From Aequorivita sp. (GTDB taxonomy: Bacteria; Bacteroidota; Bacteroidia; Flavobacteriales; Flavobacteriaceae): a DNA stretch of 57,181 nt. The notes beneath the pieces were generated by a model. It had not been told where the DNA came from, did no database searches, and saw only the letters and a list, made by a program, of their open reading frames with translations. The translations under genes were made by a program, and so were the position numbers. Position 1 is the stretch's first letter; every line of letters begins with the position of its first letter. The stretch spans positions 1 through 57,181 of the forward strand of contig JAPKFY010000004.1 of assembly GCA_026646335.1 (NCBI GenBank), read 5' to 3'. Positions 8,401 through 15,920 of this stretch are shown one piece after another.

Positions 8401-8536
8401 GTTGCAGGTTGCAGGTTGCAGGTTGCAGGTTGCAGGTTGCAGGTTGCAGGTTGCAGGTTGCAGGTTGCAGGTTGCAGGTTGCAGGTTGCAGGTTGCAGGT
8501 TGCAGGTTGCAGGTTGCAGGTTGCAGGTTGCAGGTT
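8401..8536. repeat. Perfect 7-bp tandem array, 19.4 copies of GTTGCAG
   Basis: Nineteen identical GTTGCAG units (8401-8533) plus GTT. Perfect identity implies recent slippage or expansion. It lies between the four-helix-bundle gene and the AlbA_2 gene, both on the minus strand. Because three units make 21 bases, frames stay open through it, giving false ORFs with a LQVAGCR repeat. No spacers are present, so it is not a CRISPR. Confidence 0.98.
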
Positions 8537-8550
8537 AAAAGTTATTTTTT

Positions 8551-8940
8551 CTAATCATATTTTGAGCCTTTTCTGTCTGAATTCTTCAGAAATATCATAA
8601 ATGATTTTATTTTTTTACTGTTTAAGATTGCTTTTTCAGAAATTTTTCTGAATGTCTCTTCATCAATATGATTTCTATCCAAACAACGATATAATTGCGA
8701 TCTTGTTTCACCACAAGAAGCCTTAGCAATACTTAAAAAGTTTATAAACTCCCGATTCCCATCTCTTTCAAACCCTTCGGATATATTATCCATTATAGAA
8801 CCTGAAGAACCATTTATTTGCTCCCGAAGTTTATAGTCTTTTTGCAATGAGGTATTTTGGACTATATCCCAGACATCCTTACAAATTTCTCTAGCCAACT
8901 GCCAAATTTCCAAATCCTCAAATCTTTCAATTTTAGCCAT
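8551..8940 (-). CDS. Four-helix-bundle protein, S23/IVP family (avd-like)
   Basis: 129 aa. 'FEDLEIWQLAREICKDVW' near the N-terminus, 'YKLREQINGSSGSIMDNISEGF' in the middle (read in two parts: YKLREQI, then SIMDNISEGFER) and 'SCGETRSQLYRCLD' are the hallmark segments of the 23S rRNA intervening-sequence protein family (TIGR02436), which forms a four-helix bundle. Relatives include Avd of diversity-generating retroelements, but no reverse transcriptase is present here, and no rRNA is near. Function unknown; nucleic-acid binding is known for relatives. Flanked on both sides by inverted heptamer repeats. Confidence 0.9.
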   Translation of the reverse strand: MAKIERFEDLEIWQLAREICKDVWDIVQNTSLQKDYKLREQINGSSGSIMDNISEGFERDGNREFINFLSIAKASCGETRSQLYRCLDRNHIDEETFRKISEKAILNSKKIKSFMIFLKNSDRKGSKYD

Positions 8941-8953
8941 AATATTCTATTTT

Positions 8954-8989
8954 AGAAAATTTGCAACCTGCAACTTTTAACTTGGAACC
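8954..8989. repeat. Heptamer-periodic repeat overlapping the SDR stop codon
   Basis: AATTTGC AACCTGC AACTTTT AACTTGG AACC has a 7-base period and is related, on the opposite strand, to the GTTGCAG/GTTAAAA units at 8520-8543. The SDR gene stop (8977-8979) and its last residues KVPS are encoded by it. Confidence 0.75.
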
Positions 8990-9738
8990 TTATTAACAAT
9001 CGTGCTACTTGCCTGATCCAAACACATAACCGTCAAATCTGCAATATTCACGTGCGGCGGACGGGTTACGGCGAACCAAATAATCTCTGCAATGTCTTCG
9101 GGTTTTAACGGCGTGTAACCTTGATACACTTTTTCGGCTCTATCGCTATCGCCTTTAAAACGCACTTCGCTAAATTCTGTTTCCACCAACCCTGGATTTA
9201 TGGCGCCCACTTTTATTCCCTTTCCGTTCAAATCAATTCGCATTCCTTGGTTTATGGCATCTATTGCGTGTTTGCTGGCGCAGTAAACATTTCCTTTTGG
9301 ATACACTTCCTTTCCGGCGGTGCTGCCTATGTTTATGATGTGGCCGCTTTTGCGTTCAATCATTTTTGGAATAATGGCTTTACTCACATAAAGCAACCCT
9401 TTCACATTTATGTCCAGCATCGCGTCCCAATCGTCTGTATTTCCTTCATCAATAGTGTCCATCCCGTGGGCGTTGCCAGCGTTGTTTATTAATATATCTA
9501 TTTCTGAAAAGTTCTTCGGAAGTGATTGTATTGCCGAAAAAACTTCTTCTTTTTTTCGAATGTCAAAATTCAGAGTAAATACTTCTGTTGAAGCCGAAAG
9601 TTCTTCCGAAAGTTTTTTCAATCTATCTTCCCTTCTTCCGCAGAGAATTAATTTCACTCCATTTTTGGCGAAAAGCTTGGCCGTTGCCATTCCTATTCCG
9701 GAAGTTGTTCCGGTAATAAAAGCTGTTTTATTTTGCAT
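8977..9738 (-). CDS. SDR-family NAD(P)-dependent oxidoreductase (YdfG-like)
   Basis: 253 aa, classical short-chain dehydrogenase. 'TGTTSGIG' (10-17) is the glycine-rich cofactor motif, 'NNAGNAHG' the structural motif, and 'YCASKHA' the catalytic Tyr-x3-Lys, with the Ser in 'NIGSTAG'. The overall sequence resembles YdfG, which oxidises L-allo-threonine, serine and 3-hydroxy acids with NADP+. 'CGRREDRL' after strand 2 (Arg residues) suggests NADP(H) preference. The final residues KVPS are contributed by a heptamer repeat, so the C-terminus may have been altered by insertion. Confidence 0.92.
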   Translation of the reverse strand: MQNKTAFITGTTSGIGMATAKLFAKNGVKLILCGRREDRLKKLSEELSASTEVFTLNFDIRKKEEVFSAIQSLPKNFSEIDILINNAGNAHGMDTIDEGNTDDWDAMLDINVKGLLYVSKAIIPKMIERKSGHIINIGSTAGKEVYPKGNVYCASKHAIDAINQGMRIDLNGKGIKVGAINPGLVETEFSEVRFKGDSDRAEKVYQGYTPLKPEDIAEIIWFAVTRPPHVNIADLTVMCLDQASSTIVNKVPS

Positions 9739-9846
9739 TTTTAAGTTTTTTCTAAAATTACGTTTAAGAATTCCTTAGAAGGTTAAATTCCGTTAATATA
9801 AAGGTTAATAATTCCTAACAGGATTAAAACTCTAAAACTGAGTCAA

Positions 9847-9854
9847 TACGTTTG
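9847..9854 (+). promoter_or_regulatory. Bacteroidota -7 promoter box for the DUF4382 gene
   Basis: TACGTTTG matches TAnnTTTG and lies 25 bases before the ATG at 9880. Confidence 0.55.
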
Positions 9855-9879
9855 TAAAACTAATTCTAAAAACATAAAT

Positions 9880-10659
9880 ATGAAATCCCTATTAAAATTA
9901 AGTTTAATCGCATTGTTATTTATCGGATTTGCATCCTGCAGTAGCGATGATGATTCCAAAAATAATGAAGGAAATGCAAAATTGGCAATAAGACTCACAG
10001 ATGCTCCTGGAGATTATGACGCAGTCTTTATTGATGTTAAAGAAGTCATAATAAAATATAATAACGGCCAAGACGATGTTGTTCTAGGTATTAATGCTGG
10101 TATTTACGACCTTTTAGAGCTAACCGCAGGTGTAAACGTATTATTATTTAATGATGAAGTACCTGCTGGTAATATCAGTCAAATACGTTTAGTATTGGGT
10201 GAAGAAAATACCATAAAAGTAGATGGACAAATCTTACCACTTGCAACTCCAAGCGCACAACAATCAGGTTTAAAAATTCAGGTAAATGAAAATCTCGAAC
10301 CTGGAATTTTATACGAATTCATGCTCGATTTTGATGTTGACAAATCCATTGTTGCGCAAGGAAACGGAGAGTTTAGCCTAAAACCAGTAATTAGAGCAAC
10401 CACTGTTGCTGAAAGTGGCGCCATTTCTGGAAAAGTGCTTCCTGCCGGTATGTTGACGATGGTTACTGCGGTTAATGGGCCTCTTGAAATTTCCACGTAT
10501 ACAAATCTTCAAGGTGATTTTCTACTAAGTGCAGTGCCAGACGGATTATATACTGTAACGATCCAAGCAGATTTAGGCTTGGGAATCCCACCATTGGTTG
10601 TTGATAATGTTACAGTAGTCCAAGGTGAAGTAACAAGTATGGGCGAAATTAATTTGTAA
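9880..10659 (+). CDS. DUF4382 lipoprotein
   Basis: 259 aa. Lipoprotein signal with Cys20 in 'GFASCSSDDD'; the following Ser/Asp run is the flavobacterial surface-lipoprotein style. Residues ~33-165 fit DUF4382 ('LAIRLTDAPGDYDAVFIDVK' at the start), and ~170-259 look like a carboxypeptidase-regulatory/transthyretin-like beta domain ('GDFLLSAVPDGLYTVTI'). Role unknown, probably cell surface. Monocistronic, with its own -7 box and a strong terminator. Confidence 0.87.
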   Translation: MKSLLKLSLIALLFIGFASCSSDDDSKNNEGNAKLAIRLTDAPGDYDAVFIDVKEVIIKYNNGQDDVVLGINAGIYDLLELTAGVNVLLFNDEVPAGNISQIRLVLGEENTIKVDGQILPLATPSAQQSGLKIQVNENLEPGILYEFMLDFDVDKSIVAQGNGEFSLKPVIRATTVAESGAISGKVLPAGMLTMVTAVNGPLEISTYTNLQGDFLLSAVPDGLYTVTIQADLGLGIPPLVVDNVTVVQGEVTSMGEINL

Positions 10660-10687
10660 GCGTAAAAGTTCAAAATCACACATTTTT

Positions 10688-10721
10688 AAAAAGAGGAAAA
10701 CATATAGTTTTCCTCTTTTTT
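10688..10721 (+). terminator. Intrinsic terminator after the DUF4382 gene
   Basis: Perfect 14-bp stem AAAAAGAGGAAAAC / GTTTTCCTCTTTTT (10688-10701, 10707-10720), loop ATATA, ending in a T-run. Confidence 0.92.
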
Positions 10722-10813
10722 AATTTAACCAATTGTTAACAGCCTTTTTAGCAATTAATGCACAATTTGCAGCCACTTTTTAAAAAGCATTCTACATTGA
10801 ATCTAAATACAAT

Positions 10814-11818
10814 ATGGAAAATACAAATTCGACATTTGACATTGGGGCGTTAAACGAAAAAATTGAAAGGGAAAGTGCCTTTGTGGACATCCTTACAATG
10901 GAAATGAACAAAGTAATCGTCGGCCAAAAACACATGGTGGAACGGCTTATGATCGGCCTTTTGGGGCAAGGGCACATCCTTTTGGAAGGTGTTCCAGGGC
11001 TTGCAAAAACACTTGCCATCAACACGCTTGCTAAAGCAGTTCACGGTTCTTTTAGCCGAATACAGTTTACCCCAGATTTGCTTCCAGCCGATGTTGTGGG
11101 AACGATGATCTTTAATATGAAGGCAAACGATTTCAGTATTAAAAAAGGACCCATCTTTGCCAACTTCGTTCTTGCGGACGAAATTAACCGTGCTCCCGCC
11201 AAGGTACAATCTGCACTTTTGGAAGCGATGCAGGAAAAACAGGTTACCATTGGCGAAACCACTTTTAAACTGGACAGACCATTTTTGGTAATGGCAACCC
11301 AAAACCCAATCGAACAGGAAGGAACCTATCCATTGCCCGAAGCACAGGTTGACCGTTTTATGCTAAAAACAGTTATAAAATATCCACAGATTGCCGAGGA
11401 ACAACTAATCATTCGCCAAAACTTAAAAGGCGATTATGAACAAATTAACCCTGTAGCCACCGTTGAACAAATTTTGAGAGCCCAGGCTTCAGTTCGCGAA
11501 GTTTATATGGATGAAAAGATTGAGAAATATATACTCGATATCATTTTCGCCACTAGGGCTCCAGAAAATTATGGCCTTGCAGACTTAAAGCCACTTATCA
11601 ACTTTGGCGCTTCCCCACGTGGAAGTATCAACCTTGCCATTGCCGCTAAATGTTACGCCTTTATCCGCCATCGTGGTTATGTAGTTCCAGAAGATGTTCG
11701 CGCCGTAGTGCACGATGTGCTTCGCCACAGAATTGGCATCACTTACGAAGCGGAAGCGGAAAACATTACTTCCGAAGACATTATCAACAAGATTGTTAAT
11801 GTAATAGAAGTACCGTAA
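10814..11818 (+). CDS. MoxR-family AAA+ ATPase (first gene of the Bat cluster)
   Basis: 334 aa. Walker A 'GVPGLAKT' (59-66), Walker B 'LADEINR' (120-126), and the MoxR stretch 'ATQNPIEQEGTYPLPEAQ' (about 162-179). MoxR ATPases act as chaperones that remodel or activate VWA-domain partners. The DUF58, BatA and BatB genes downstream encode those partners. Followed after 80 bases, filled by a heptamer array, by the DUF58 gene. Confidence 0.95.
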   Translation: MENTNSTFDIGALNEKIERESAFVDILTMEMNKVIVGQKHMVERLMIGLLGQGHILLEGVPGLAKTLAINTLAKAVHGSFSRIQFTPDLLPADVVGTMIFNMKANDFSIKKGPIFANFVLADEINRAPAKVQSALLEAMQEKQVTIGETTFKLDRPFLVMATQNPIEQEGTYPLPEAQVDRFMLKTVIKYPQIAEEQLIIRQNLKGDYEQINPVATVEQILRAQASVREVYMDEKIEKYILDIIFATRAPENYGLADLKPLINFGASPRGSINLAIAAKCYAFIRHRGYVVPEDVRAVVHDVLRHRIGITYEAEAENITSEDIINKIVNVIEVP

Positions 11819-11894
11819 AAAGTTTAAAGTTGCAAGATCAAAGTTGCAAGTTGAAAACACTTGAACCTAAAACTTGAAACCTGAAACCTGAAAC
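11817..11894. repeat. Heptamer-periodic array between moxR and the DUF58 gene
   Basis: The stretch from just after the moxR stop to just before the GTG start of the next gene divides cleanly into 7-base units: TTAAAGT TGCAAGA TCAAAGT TGCAAGT TGAAAAC ACTTGAA CCTAAAA CTTGAAA CCTGAAA CCTGAAA. Orientation switches in the middle, so CAAGT...ACTTG can pair. Confidence 0.85.
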
Positions 11895-11898
11895 TACA

Positions 11899-12762
11899 GT
11901 GGATACTAAAGAACTTCTTAAAAAAGTACGGAAAATCGAGATCAAAACACGACGCTTGAGCGATCACGTGTTTGGTGGCGAGTACCACAGTACTTTCAAA
12001 GGTCGTGGGATGACTTTCAGCGAAGTGCGTCAATACCAGTTTGGGGACGACGTTCGGAATATTGACTGGAATGTTACCGCCCGTTACAATGAACCTTTCA
12101 TAAAAGTTTTTGAGGAAGAGCGTGAGCTAACACTAATGTTGATGGTTGATATTAGCGGTTCCGAATTTTTTGGAACCCAGGAGCAGTTCAAAAATGAAAT
12201 TATTACTGAAATAGCTGCAACACTTGCCTTTTCAGCAATGCAGAACAACGACAAAACGGGATTGATTCTTTTTTCAGATGAAATTGAATTATACATCCCC
12301 CCTAAAAAAGGAAAATCGCATGTACTGCGAATCATTCGTGAGCTGATTGAATTCAAACCAAAAAGCAACAATACCAACATCGCCAATGCCCTGAAATTTT
12401 TGAGCAGCGTAATGAAAAAGAAAGCCATCGTTTTTGTGCTTTCAGATTTTATTGCTGACAATTACCGGGATACGTTGAAGATTGCCGCAAGAAAACACGA
12501 CGTAACCGGAATCCGTGTTTACGATAAAGCCGAGGAAAACATCCCAAACTTAGGGATGGTACAAATGCAGGATCAGGAAACAGGGGAGCTGCTTTTGGTA
12601 AACACTGGTTCCAAAAGCGTGCGCAACCAATATTACAGTTACCACCGCGAACGTGTGGATTATTTCACCGAGTCTTTCACAAAAAGTGGCGCAGGGGCTT
12701 TGAGTAGTAGGGTTGATGAAAGTTATGTGAAAAAATTGTTGGGGTATTTTAAAAGACGCTAG
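11899..12762 (+). CDS. DUF58 domain protein (VWA-like partner of MoxR)
   Basis: 287 aa from a GTG start immediately after the heptamer array. DUF58 signature 'GMTFSEVRQYQFGDDVRNID' (about 38-57) and 'WNVTARYNEPFIKVFEEERE', followed by a VWA-like fold with 'LMVDISGSEFFG' (metal-site-like DxSxS). It is one of the standard members of MoxR/Bat clusters. No membrane segment is visible, so it should be cytoplasmic. Confidence 0.93.
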   Translation: MDTKELLKKVRKIEIKTRRLSDHVFGGEYHSTFKGRGMTFSEVRQYQFGDDVRNIDWNVTARYNEPFIKVFEEERELTLMLMVDISGSEFFGTQEQFKNEIITEIAATLAFSAMQNNDKTGLILFSDEIELYIPPKKGKSHVLRIIRELIEFKPKSNNTNIANALKFLSSVMKKKAIVFVLSDFIADNYRDTLKIAARKHDVTGIRVYDKAEENIPNLGMVQMQDQETGELLLVNTGSKSVRNQYYSYHRERVDYFTESFTKSGAGALSSRVDESYVKKLLGYFKRR

Positions 12763-12794
12763 ATTTTAGACGTGAAATGTTAGATTTTAGACAA
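12760..12794. repeat. Heptamer-periodic repeat at the DUF58/BatD-like junction
   Basis: TAGATTT TAGACGT GAAATGT TAGATTT TAGACAA has an exact 7-base period. It includes the DUF58 stop codon (12760-12762) and the ATG at 12777 of the next ORF. Confidence 0.8.
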
Positions 12795-14444
12795 TATATT
12801 AATTTGAACAACAGAAATTTAAATTTTCAGGGCAACCGCTATTTTCTTTTTTCTTTATTCTTTTCTCTTTTCTCTTTCTTCGCAACTGCCCAAGTAACCT
12901 CCTCCGTCGATTCCACAAAAATCAAAATTGGCGAAGAAATTCTCTACATTATTCACGTAGATGCAGATTCTACGGATGTTGTTGTTTTTCCCGAAGAGCA
13001 GACTTTTGCGCCTTTGGAAATGATTGAATCCTATAAAACAGACACAACTTTTGAAGGTGACAAATATCGCCTTATCAAAAAATACGGCTTAACGCAGTTT
13101 GACAGCGGAAAATACACCATTCCGCCGCAGCACATTTTCATAAACAACAAACCATTTTTGACAGACTCCATAAAGGTTGAAGTGAACGATGTACTTGTTG
13201 ACACTACCAAACAGAAAATGTTCGACATAAAGCCTGCGATGCAAGTAAAAAACCCACCGTTTGATTGGTTGTTGCTTTTGTATTGGTTAGTCCCCATCCT
13301 TTTGATTATAGGAATCGCGATTTATTTATTCCGAAGAAAAAAACGCAAAGACGCCGCTGAAAAACAATTGCCGCCTTATGAAGAAGCCATTGTTGCATTA
13401 AAACAACTCGATAATTCACAGCTGCTGAAAGAAAACAAAAGCAAGGAATATTACAGCAGTCTCACCGAAATTGTAAAGCGCTATCTTGACCGTGAAGTAG
13501 ATGAAGCCGCGCTGGAAAGCACCAGCGACGAGCTTATCACCCGTTTGATGATGCACAAAGACTCCGGAAATTTCGACTTCGATTTGGAAACCATCCGAAA
13601 GTTGGATTCAATATTCAAACGCGCCGATTTGGTAAAATTTGCCAAAATGAACCAAAAGTCCGGACAGGCAGAAGTTGACCGAAAAACCATTGAGGAAATC
13701 ATCAATGAAACTCACGAAGCCGTTCCCGAACCTACTGAAGAAGAACTTTTGGAAAATCTGGAATATCTGGAAAAACGCCGCAAAAGACGCGAACGCAGAA
13801 AATGGATTTTAGGTATTTCAGGTGTAGTTGCAGTAATTGTTTTGGCGGGTATTGTATATGGAAGTCTTACTGGTTTTGATAATTTAAAAGATAAAGTATT
13901 AGGAAACGACCTTCGCGAACTCGCTGAAGGCCGATGGATAAAGAGTGAATACGGAAATCCCGCAGTAATTCTGGAAACGCCTGAAGTACTAATAAGAGTA
14001 GAGGCTCCAACTACAAATGCTGATAAAAGTACTATAATAGGTAAGGATTTTTTCACCTATGGCGAAATGAATTCTCCGCTTTACATTATGGTTTCCACAA
14101 CGCAGTTCAGCCAAAAACAGGACATTGCTTTGGAAACGGCATTAGATGCGGTTTTGGACGATTTGGAGCAAAGTGGCGCAAAAAATATGATAGTGAAACG
14201 CGATGATTTTGAAACCGAAAAAGGAATAAAGGGTTTGAAAGCCTACGGCGAATTCAACGTACAGGTTTCTGACAGTAAAGTGTTGAAGCAGAAAAGCACC
14301 TATGAATTATTGCTTTTCGCGCAGCAAAACGGTTTACAGGAAGTTTTGATAGTGTATCAAGATGACGGCAAATACGCCGATGAAATATTAAAACGAATTG
14401 AAGCTTCCATAGAGCTTGAAATTTCAGAGAAAGATGGGCAGTAA
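12777..14444 (+). CDS. BatD-like membrane protein of the Bat cluster
   Basis: 555 aa from the ATG at 12777, but the first six codons are heptamer repeat, so the native start may be a non-ATG codon such as the TTG at codon 10. A secretion signal ends near 'FSFFATAQ' (about 32-39). A beta-rich periplasmic domain follows ('IKIGEEILYIIHVDADSTDV'), then a membrane helix at ~164-184, a cytoplasmic region with 'YYSSLTEIVKRYLDREVDEA' resembling BatD/DUF4381 tails, and a second helix at ~342-362. It overlaps batA by 11 bases, supporting coupled translation. Confidence 0.75.
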   Translation: MLDFRQYINLNNRNLNFQGNRYFLFSLFFSLFSFFATAQVTSSVDSTKIKIGEEILYIIHVDADSTDVVVFPEEQTFAPLEMIESYKTDTTFEGDKYRLIKKYGLTQFDSGKYTIPPQHIFINNKPFLTDSIKVEVNDVLVDTTKQKMFDIKPAMQVKNPPFDWLLLLYWLVPILLIIGIAIYLFRRKKRKDAAEKQLPPYEEAIVALKQLDNSQLLKENKSKEYYSSLTEIVKRYLDREVDEAALESTSDELITRLMMHKDSGNFDFDLETIRKLDSIFKRADLVKFAKMNQKSGQAEVDRKTIEEIINETHEAVPEPTEEELLENLEYLEKRRKRRERRKWILGISGVVAVIVLAGIVYGSLTGFDNLKDKVLGNDLRELAEGRWIKSEYGNPAVILETPEVLIRVEAPTTNADKSTIIGKDFFTYGEMNSPLYIMVSTTQFSQKQDIALETALDAVLDDLEQSGAKNMIVKRDDFETEKGIKGLKAYGEFNVQVSDSKVLKQKSTYELLLFAQQNGLQEVLIVYQDDGKYADEILKRIEASIELEISEKDGQ

Positions 14445-15438
14445 TTTCGAATTTGTAAATCCACAGTTTTTCTGGTTGTTCCTCATACTTCCGGTGCTCG
14501 TGCTATGGTATTTATGGAAACGGAAAGAGCAAACGGCTTCCCTAAAAATATCAAGTATTAGCGGCTTCAAATCTGGCAGAAATTGGTTGGCGCGATTGAA
14601 ACCCTTGCTTTTTGCACTTCGCCTTTTAGCGCTTTCAGCAATAATTATTGCAATGGCGCGACCACGAACTGTTGACGAATCTACAAAAACAAAAACCACC
14701 CGAGGAATTGATATCGTGATGGCGATTGACGTTTCGGCAAGTATGCTGGCGCGCGATTTAAAACCAAACCGTTTGGAAGCTTTAAAAACGGTGGCAGCAA
14801 GATTTATAAATGGTCGCCCGAATGATAGAATTGGTTTGGTGGAATACGCCGGGGAAAGTTACACACGAACTCCTTTAACCAGTGATAAAACCATCGTGCT
14901 TTCTTCGTTAAAAAACATAACCTACAACACGACAATTGAAGGCGGAACCGCAATCGGTTCTGGGCTGGCAACTGCCGTTAACCGTTTGAAGGAAAGTCGC
15001 GCAAAGAGCAAAGTAATTATTTTGTTGACGGACGGTGTAAACAATACAGGTTTTATAGATCCAAAAATAGCAAGCGAGCTTGCAGTGGAATTCGGCATTA
15101 AGGTTTATACTATTGGAATAGGAAGCAACGGAATGGCGATGTCGCCCATCGGTATTCGTCCCGACGGCGGTTTCCAATACGGAAATGTGCAGGTTGAAAT
15201 TGATGAAGCACTGTTAAAAGAAATTGCCGCTAAAACAGCGGGACAATATTTTCGCGCAACAAGCAATACGAAATTAGAACAGATTTATGAAGAAATAAAC
15301 AAACTTGAAAAAACAGATATTGAAGAGTTCAAATACACCCATTATGACGAAATGTTCCGCCCATGGGCCATTTTTGCTTTGATTTTGATTGGGTTTGAGT
15401 TTTTGTTGCGAGTGACTGTTTTCCGTGGATTTCTGTAA
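14434..15438 (+). CDS. batA: BatA: membrane VWA-domain protein
   Basis: 334 aa from the ATG at 14434 (an in-frame ATG at 14416 would deepen the overlap with the previous gene). Two N-terminal membrane helices (~11-28 and ~57-75), a VWA domain with intact MIDAS start Asp99-Val-Ser101-Ala-Ser103 ('DVSASML'), and one C-terminal helix ('WAIFALILIGFEFLL'). BatA proteins were linked to aerotolerance in Bacteroides fragilis and are thought to form periplasmic complexes. Followed by a GC-rich repeat and an inserted ORF instead of directly by batB. Confidence 0.92.
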   Translation: MGSNFEFVNPQFFWLFLILPVLVLWYLWKRKEQTASLKISSISGFKSGRNWLARLKPLLFALRLLALSAIIIAMARPRTVDESTKTKTTRGIDIVMAIDVSASMLARDLKPNRLEALKTVAARFINGRPNDRIGLVEYAGESYTRTPLTSDKTIVLSSLKNITYNTTIEGGTAIGSGLATAVNRLKESRAKSKVIILLTDGVNNTGFIDPKIASELAVEFGIKVYTIGIGSNGMAMSPIGIRPDGGFQYGNVQVEIDEALLKEIAAKTAGQYFRATSNTKLEQIYEEINKLEKTDIEEFKYTHYDEMFRPWAIFALILIGFEFLLRVTVFRGFL

Positions 15439-15440
15439 TG

Positions 15441-15482
15441 TCCCCTAACTCCCAAAGGGGGAACTCGGACTCGGGAGGGACT
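15441..15482. repeat. GC-rich repeat of the CCCCTAACTCCC...AAGGGGG family
   Basis: GTCCCCTAACTCCC, then AAAGGGGGAACTCGG and CGGGAGGGAC, between batA and the small ORF. Same family as the pairs at 1212-1289 and 2923-3050; it can fold on itself. Confidence 0.7.
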
Positions 15483-15498
15483 GTTAATTTGAAAGTTG

Positions 15499-15918
15499 AT
15501 GGAACAAGAAAATGATTACATAAAACGTGAAATTCAAAAGTTAACAATGGTTTTGATGAAATTGATTGACAAAACAACTTCAGCAAACGCCATTAGTTTT
15601 GAAGCAGTTGTTTTCGAAACAAATAAAGAATTAGAAGAATTTTTCGGTTTAACGTTAAATGAAATTGTGAAAACCGAAAATTCAGAATTGATGGTTAGAG
15701 TGGAAAGTCTTCACGAAGAACATCTTGAAAAAATAATTGAACTAATATATCAAACAATTCAAAAATCGGAAGAGTTTAGAGTTGAATTTGATTTTGAAAT
15801 AAGAGAACTATCGAACAAACTTTTGCTGATGATAGATTTCGCAAATGATAAAAGCAAATTGTTTTCTGTTGAAAGAATGAATATGAAAAGCCAGCTAATA
15901 AAAAATAGCAATAAATAA
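15499..15918 (+). CDS. Hypothetical protein inserted between batA and batB
   Basis: 139 aa from the ATG at 15499 (the codon before is TTG). I do not recognise the family. The sequence is acidic and mainly helical, with heptad-like leucine/isoleucine spacing in 'IIELIYQTIQKSEEF', and no signal peptide or membrane helix. Its bases are more AT-rich than the flanking bat genes, and it is preceded by a GC-rich repeat, both consistent with later acquisition. It ends two bases before batB. In the usual flavobacterial Bat order batA is directly followed by batB. Confidence 0.6.
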   Translation: MEQENDYIKREIQKLTMVLMKLIDKTTSANAISFEAVVFETNKELEEFFGLTLNEIVKTENSELMVRVESLHEEHLEKIIELIYQTIQKSEEFRVEFDFEIRELSNKLLLMIDFANDKSKLFSVERMNMKSQLIKNSNK

Positions 15919-15920
15919 TA

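Larger units (their letters stand above)
8526..8989. mobile_element. Candidate mini-cassette: four-helix-bundle gene between inverted heptamer repeats
   Basis: Ends GGTTGCAGGTTAAAAGTT (8526-8543) and, on the other strand, GGTTCCAAGTTAAAAGTT (8972-8989) match at 16 of 18 positions in inverted orientation. The 464-base unit contains a single gene, the S23-family protein at 8551-8940. The left end merges with the GTTGCAG array; the right end overlaps the last codons and stop of the SDR gene. No transposase and no clear target duplication are seen, so mobility is inferred from the architecture only. Confidence 0.45.

Noticed and set aside
8401-8536. Possible CRISPR array
   Set aside because: The units are 7 bases and contiguous with no spacers, and no cas genes are present.
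8360-8600. Two plus-strand ORFs with repeating LQVAGCR residues
   Set aside because: They are read through the GTTGCAG array, which stays open because three units equal 21 bases. No start region, domain or codon bias supports a protein.
8551-8940. rRNA intervening sequence
   Set aside because: The S23-family protein is known from 23S rRNA insertions, but no rRNA sequence flanks this gene.
8526-8989. Diversity-generating retroelement
   Set aside because: The four-helix-bundle gene is avd-like, but no reverse transcriptase, template repeat or variable repeat is present in the window.
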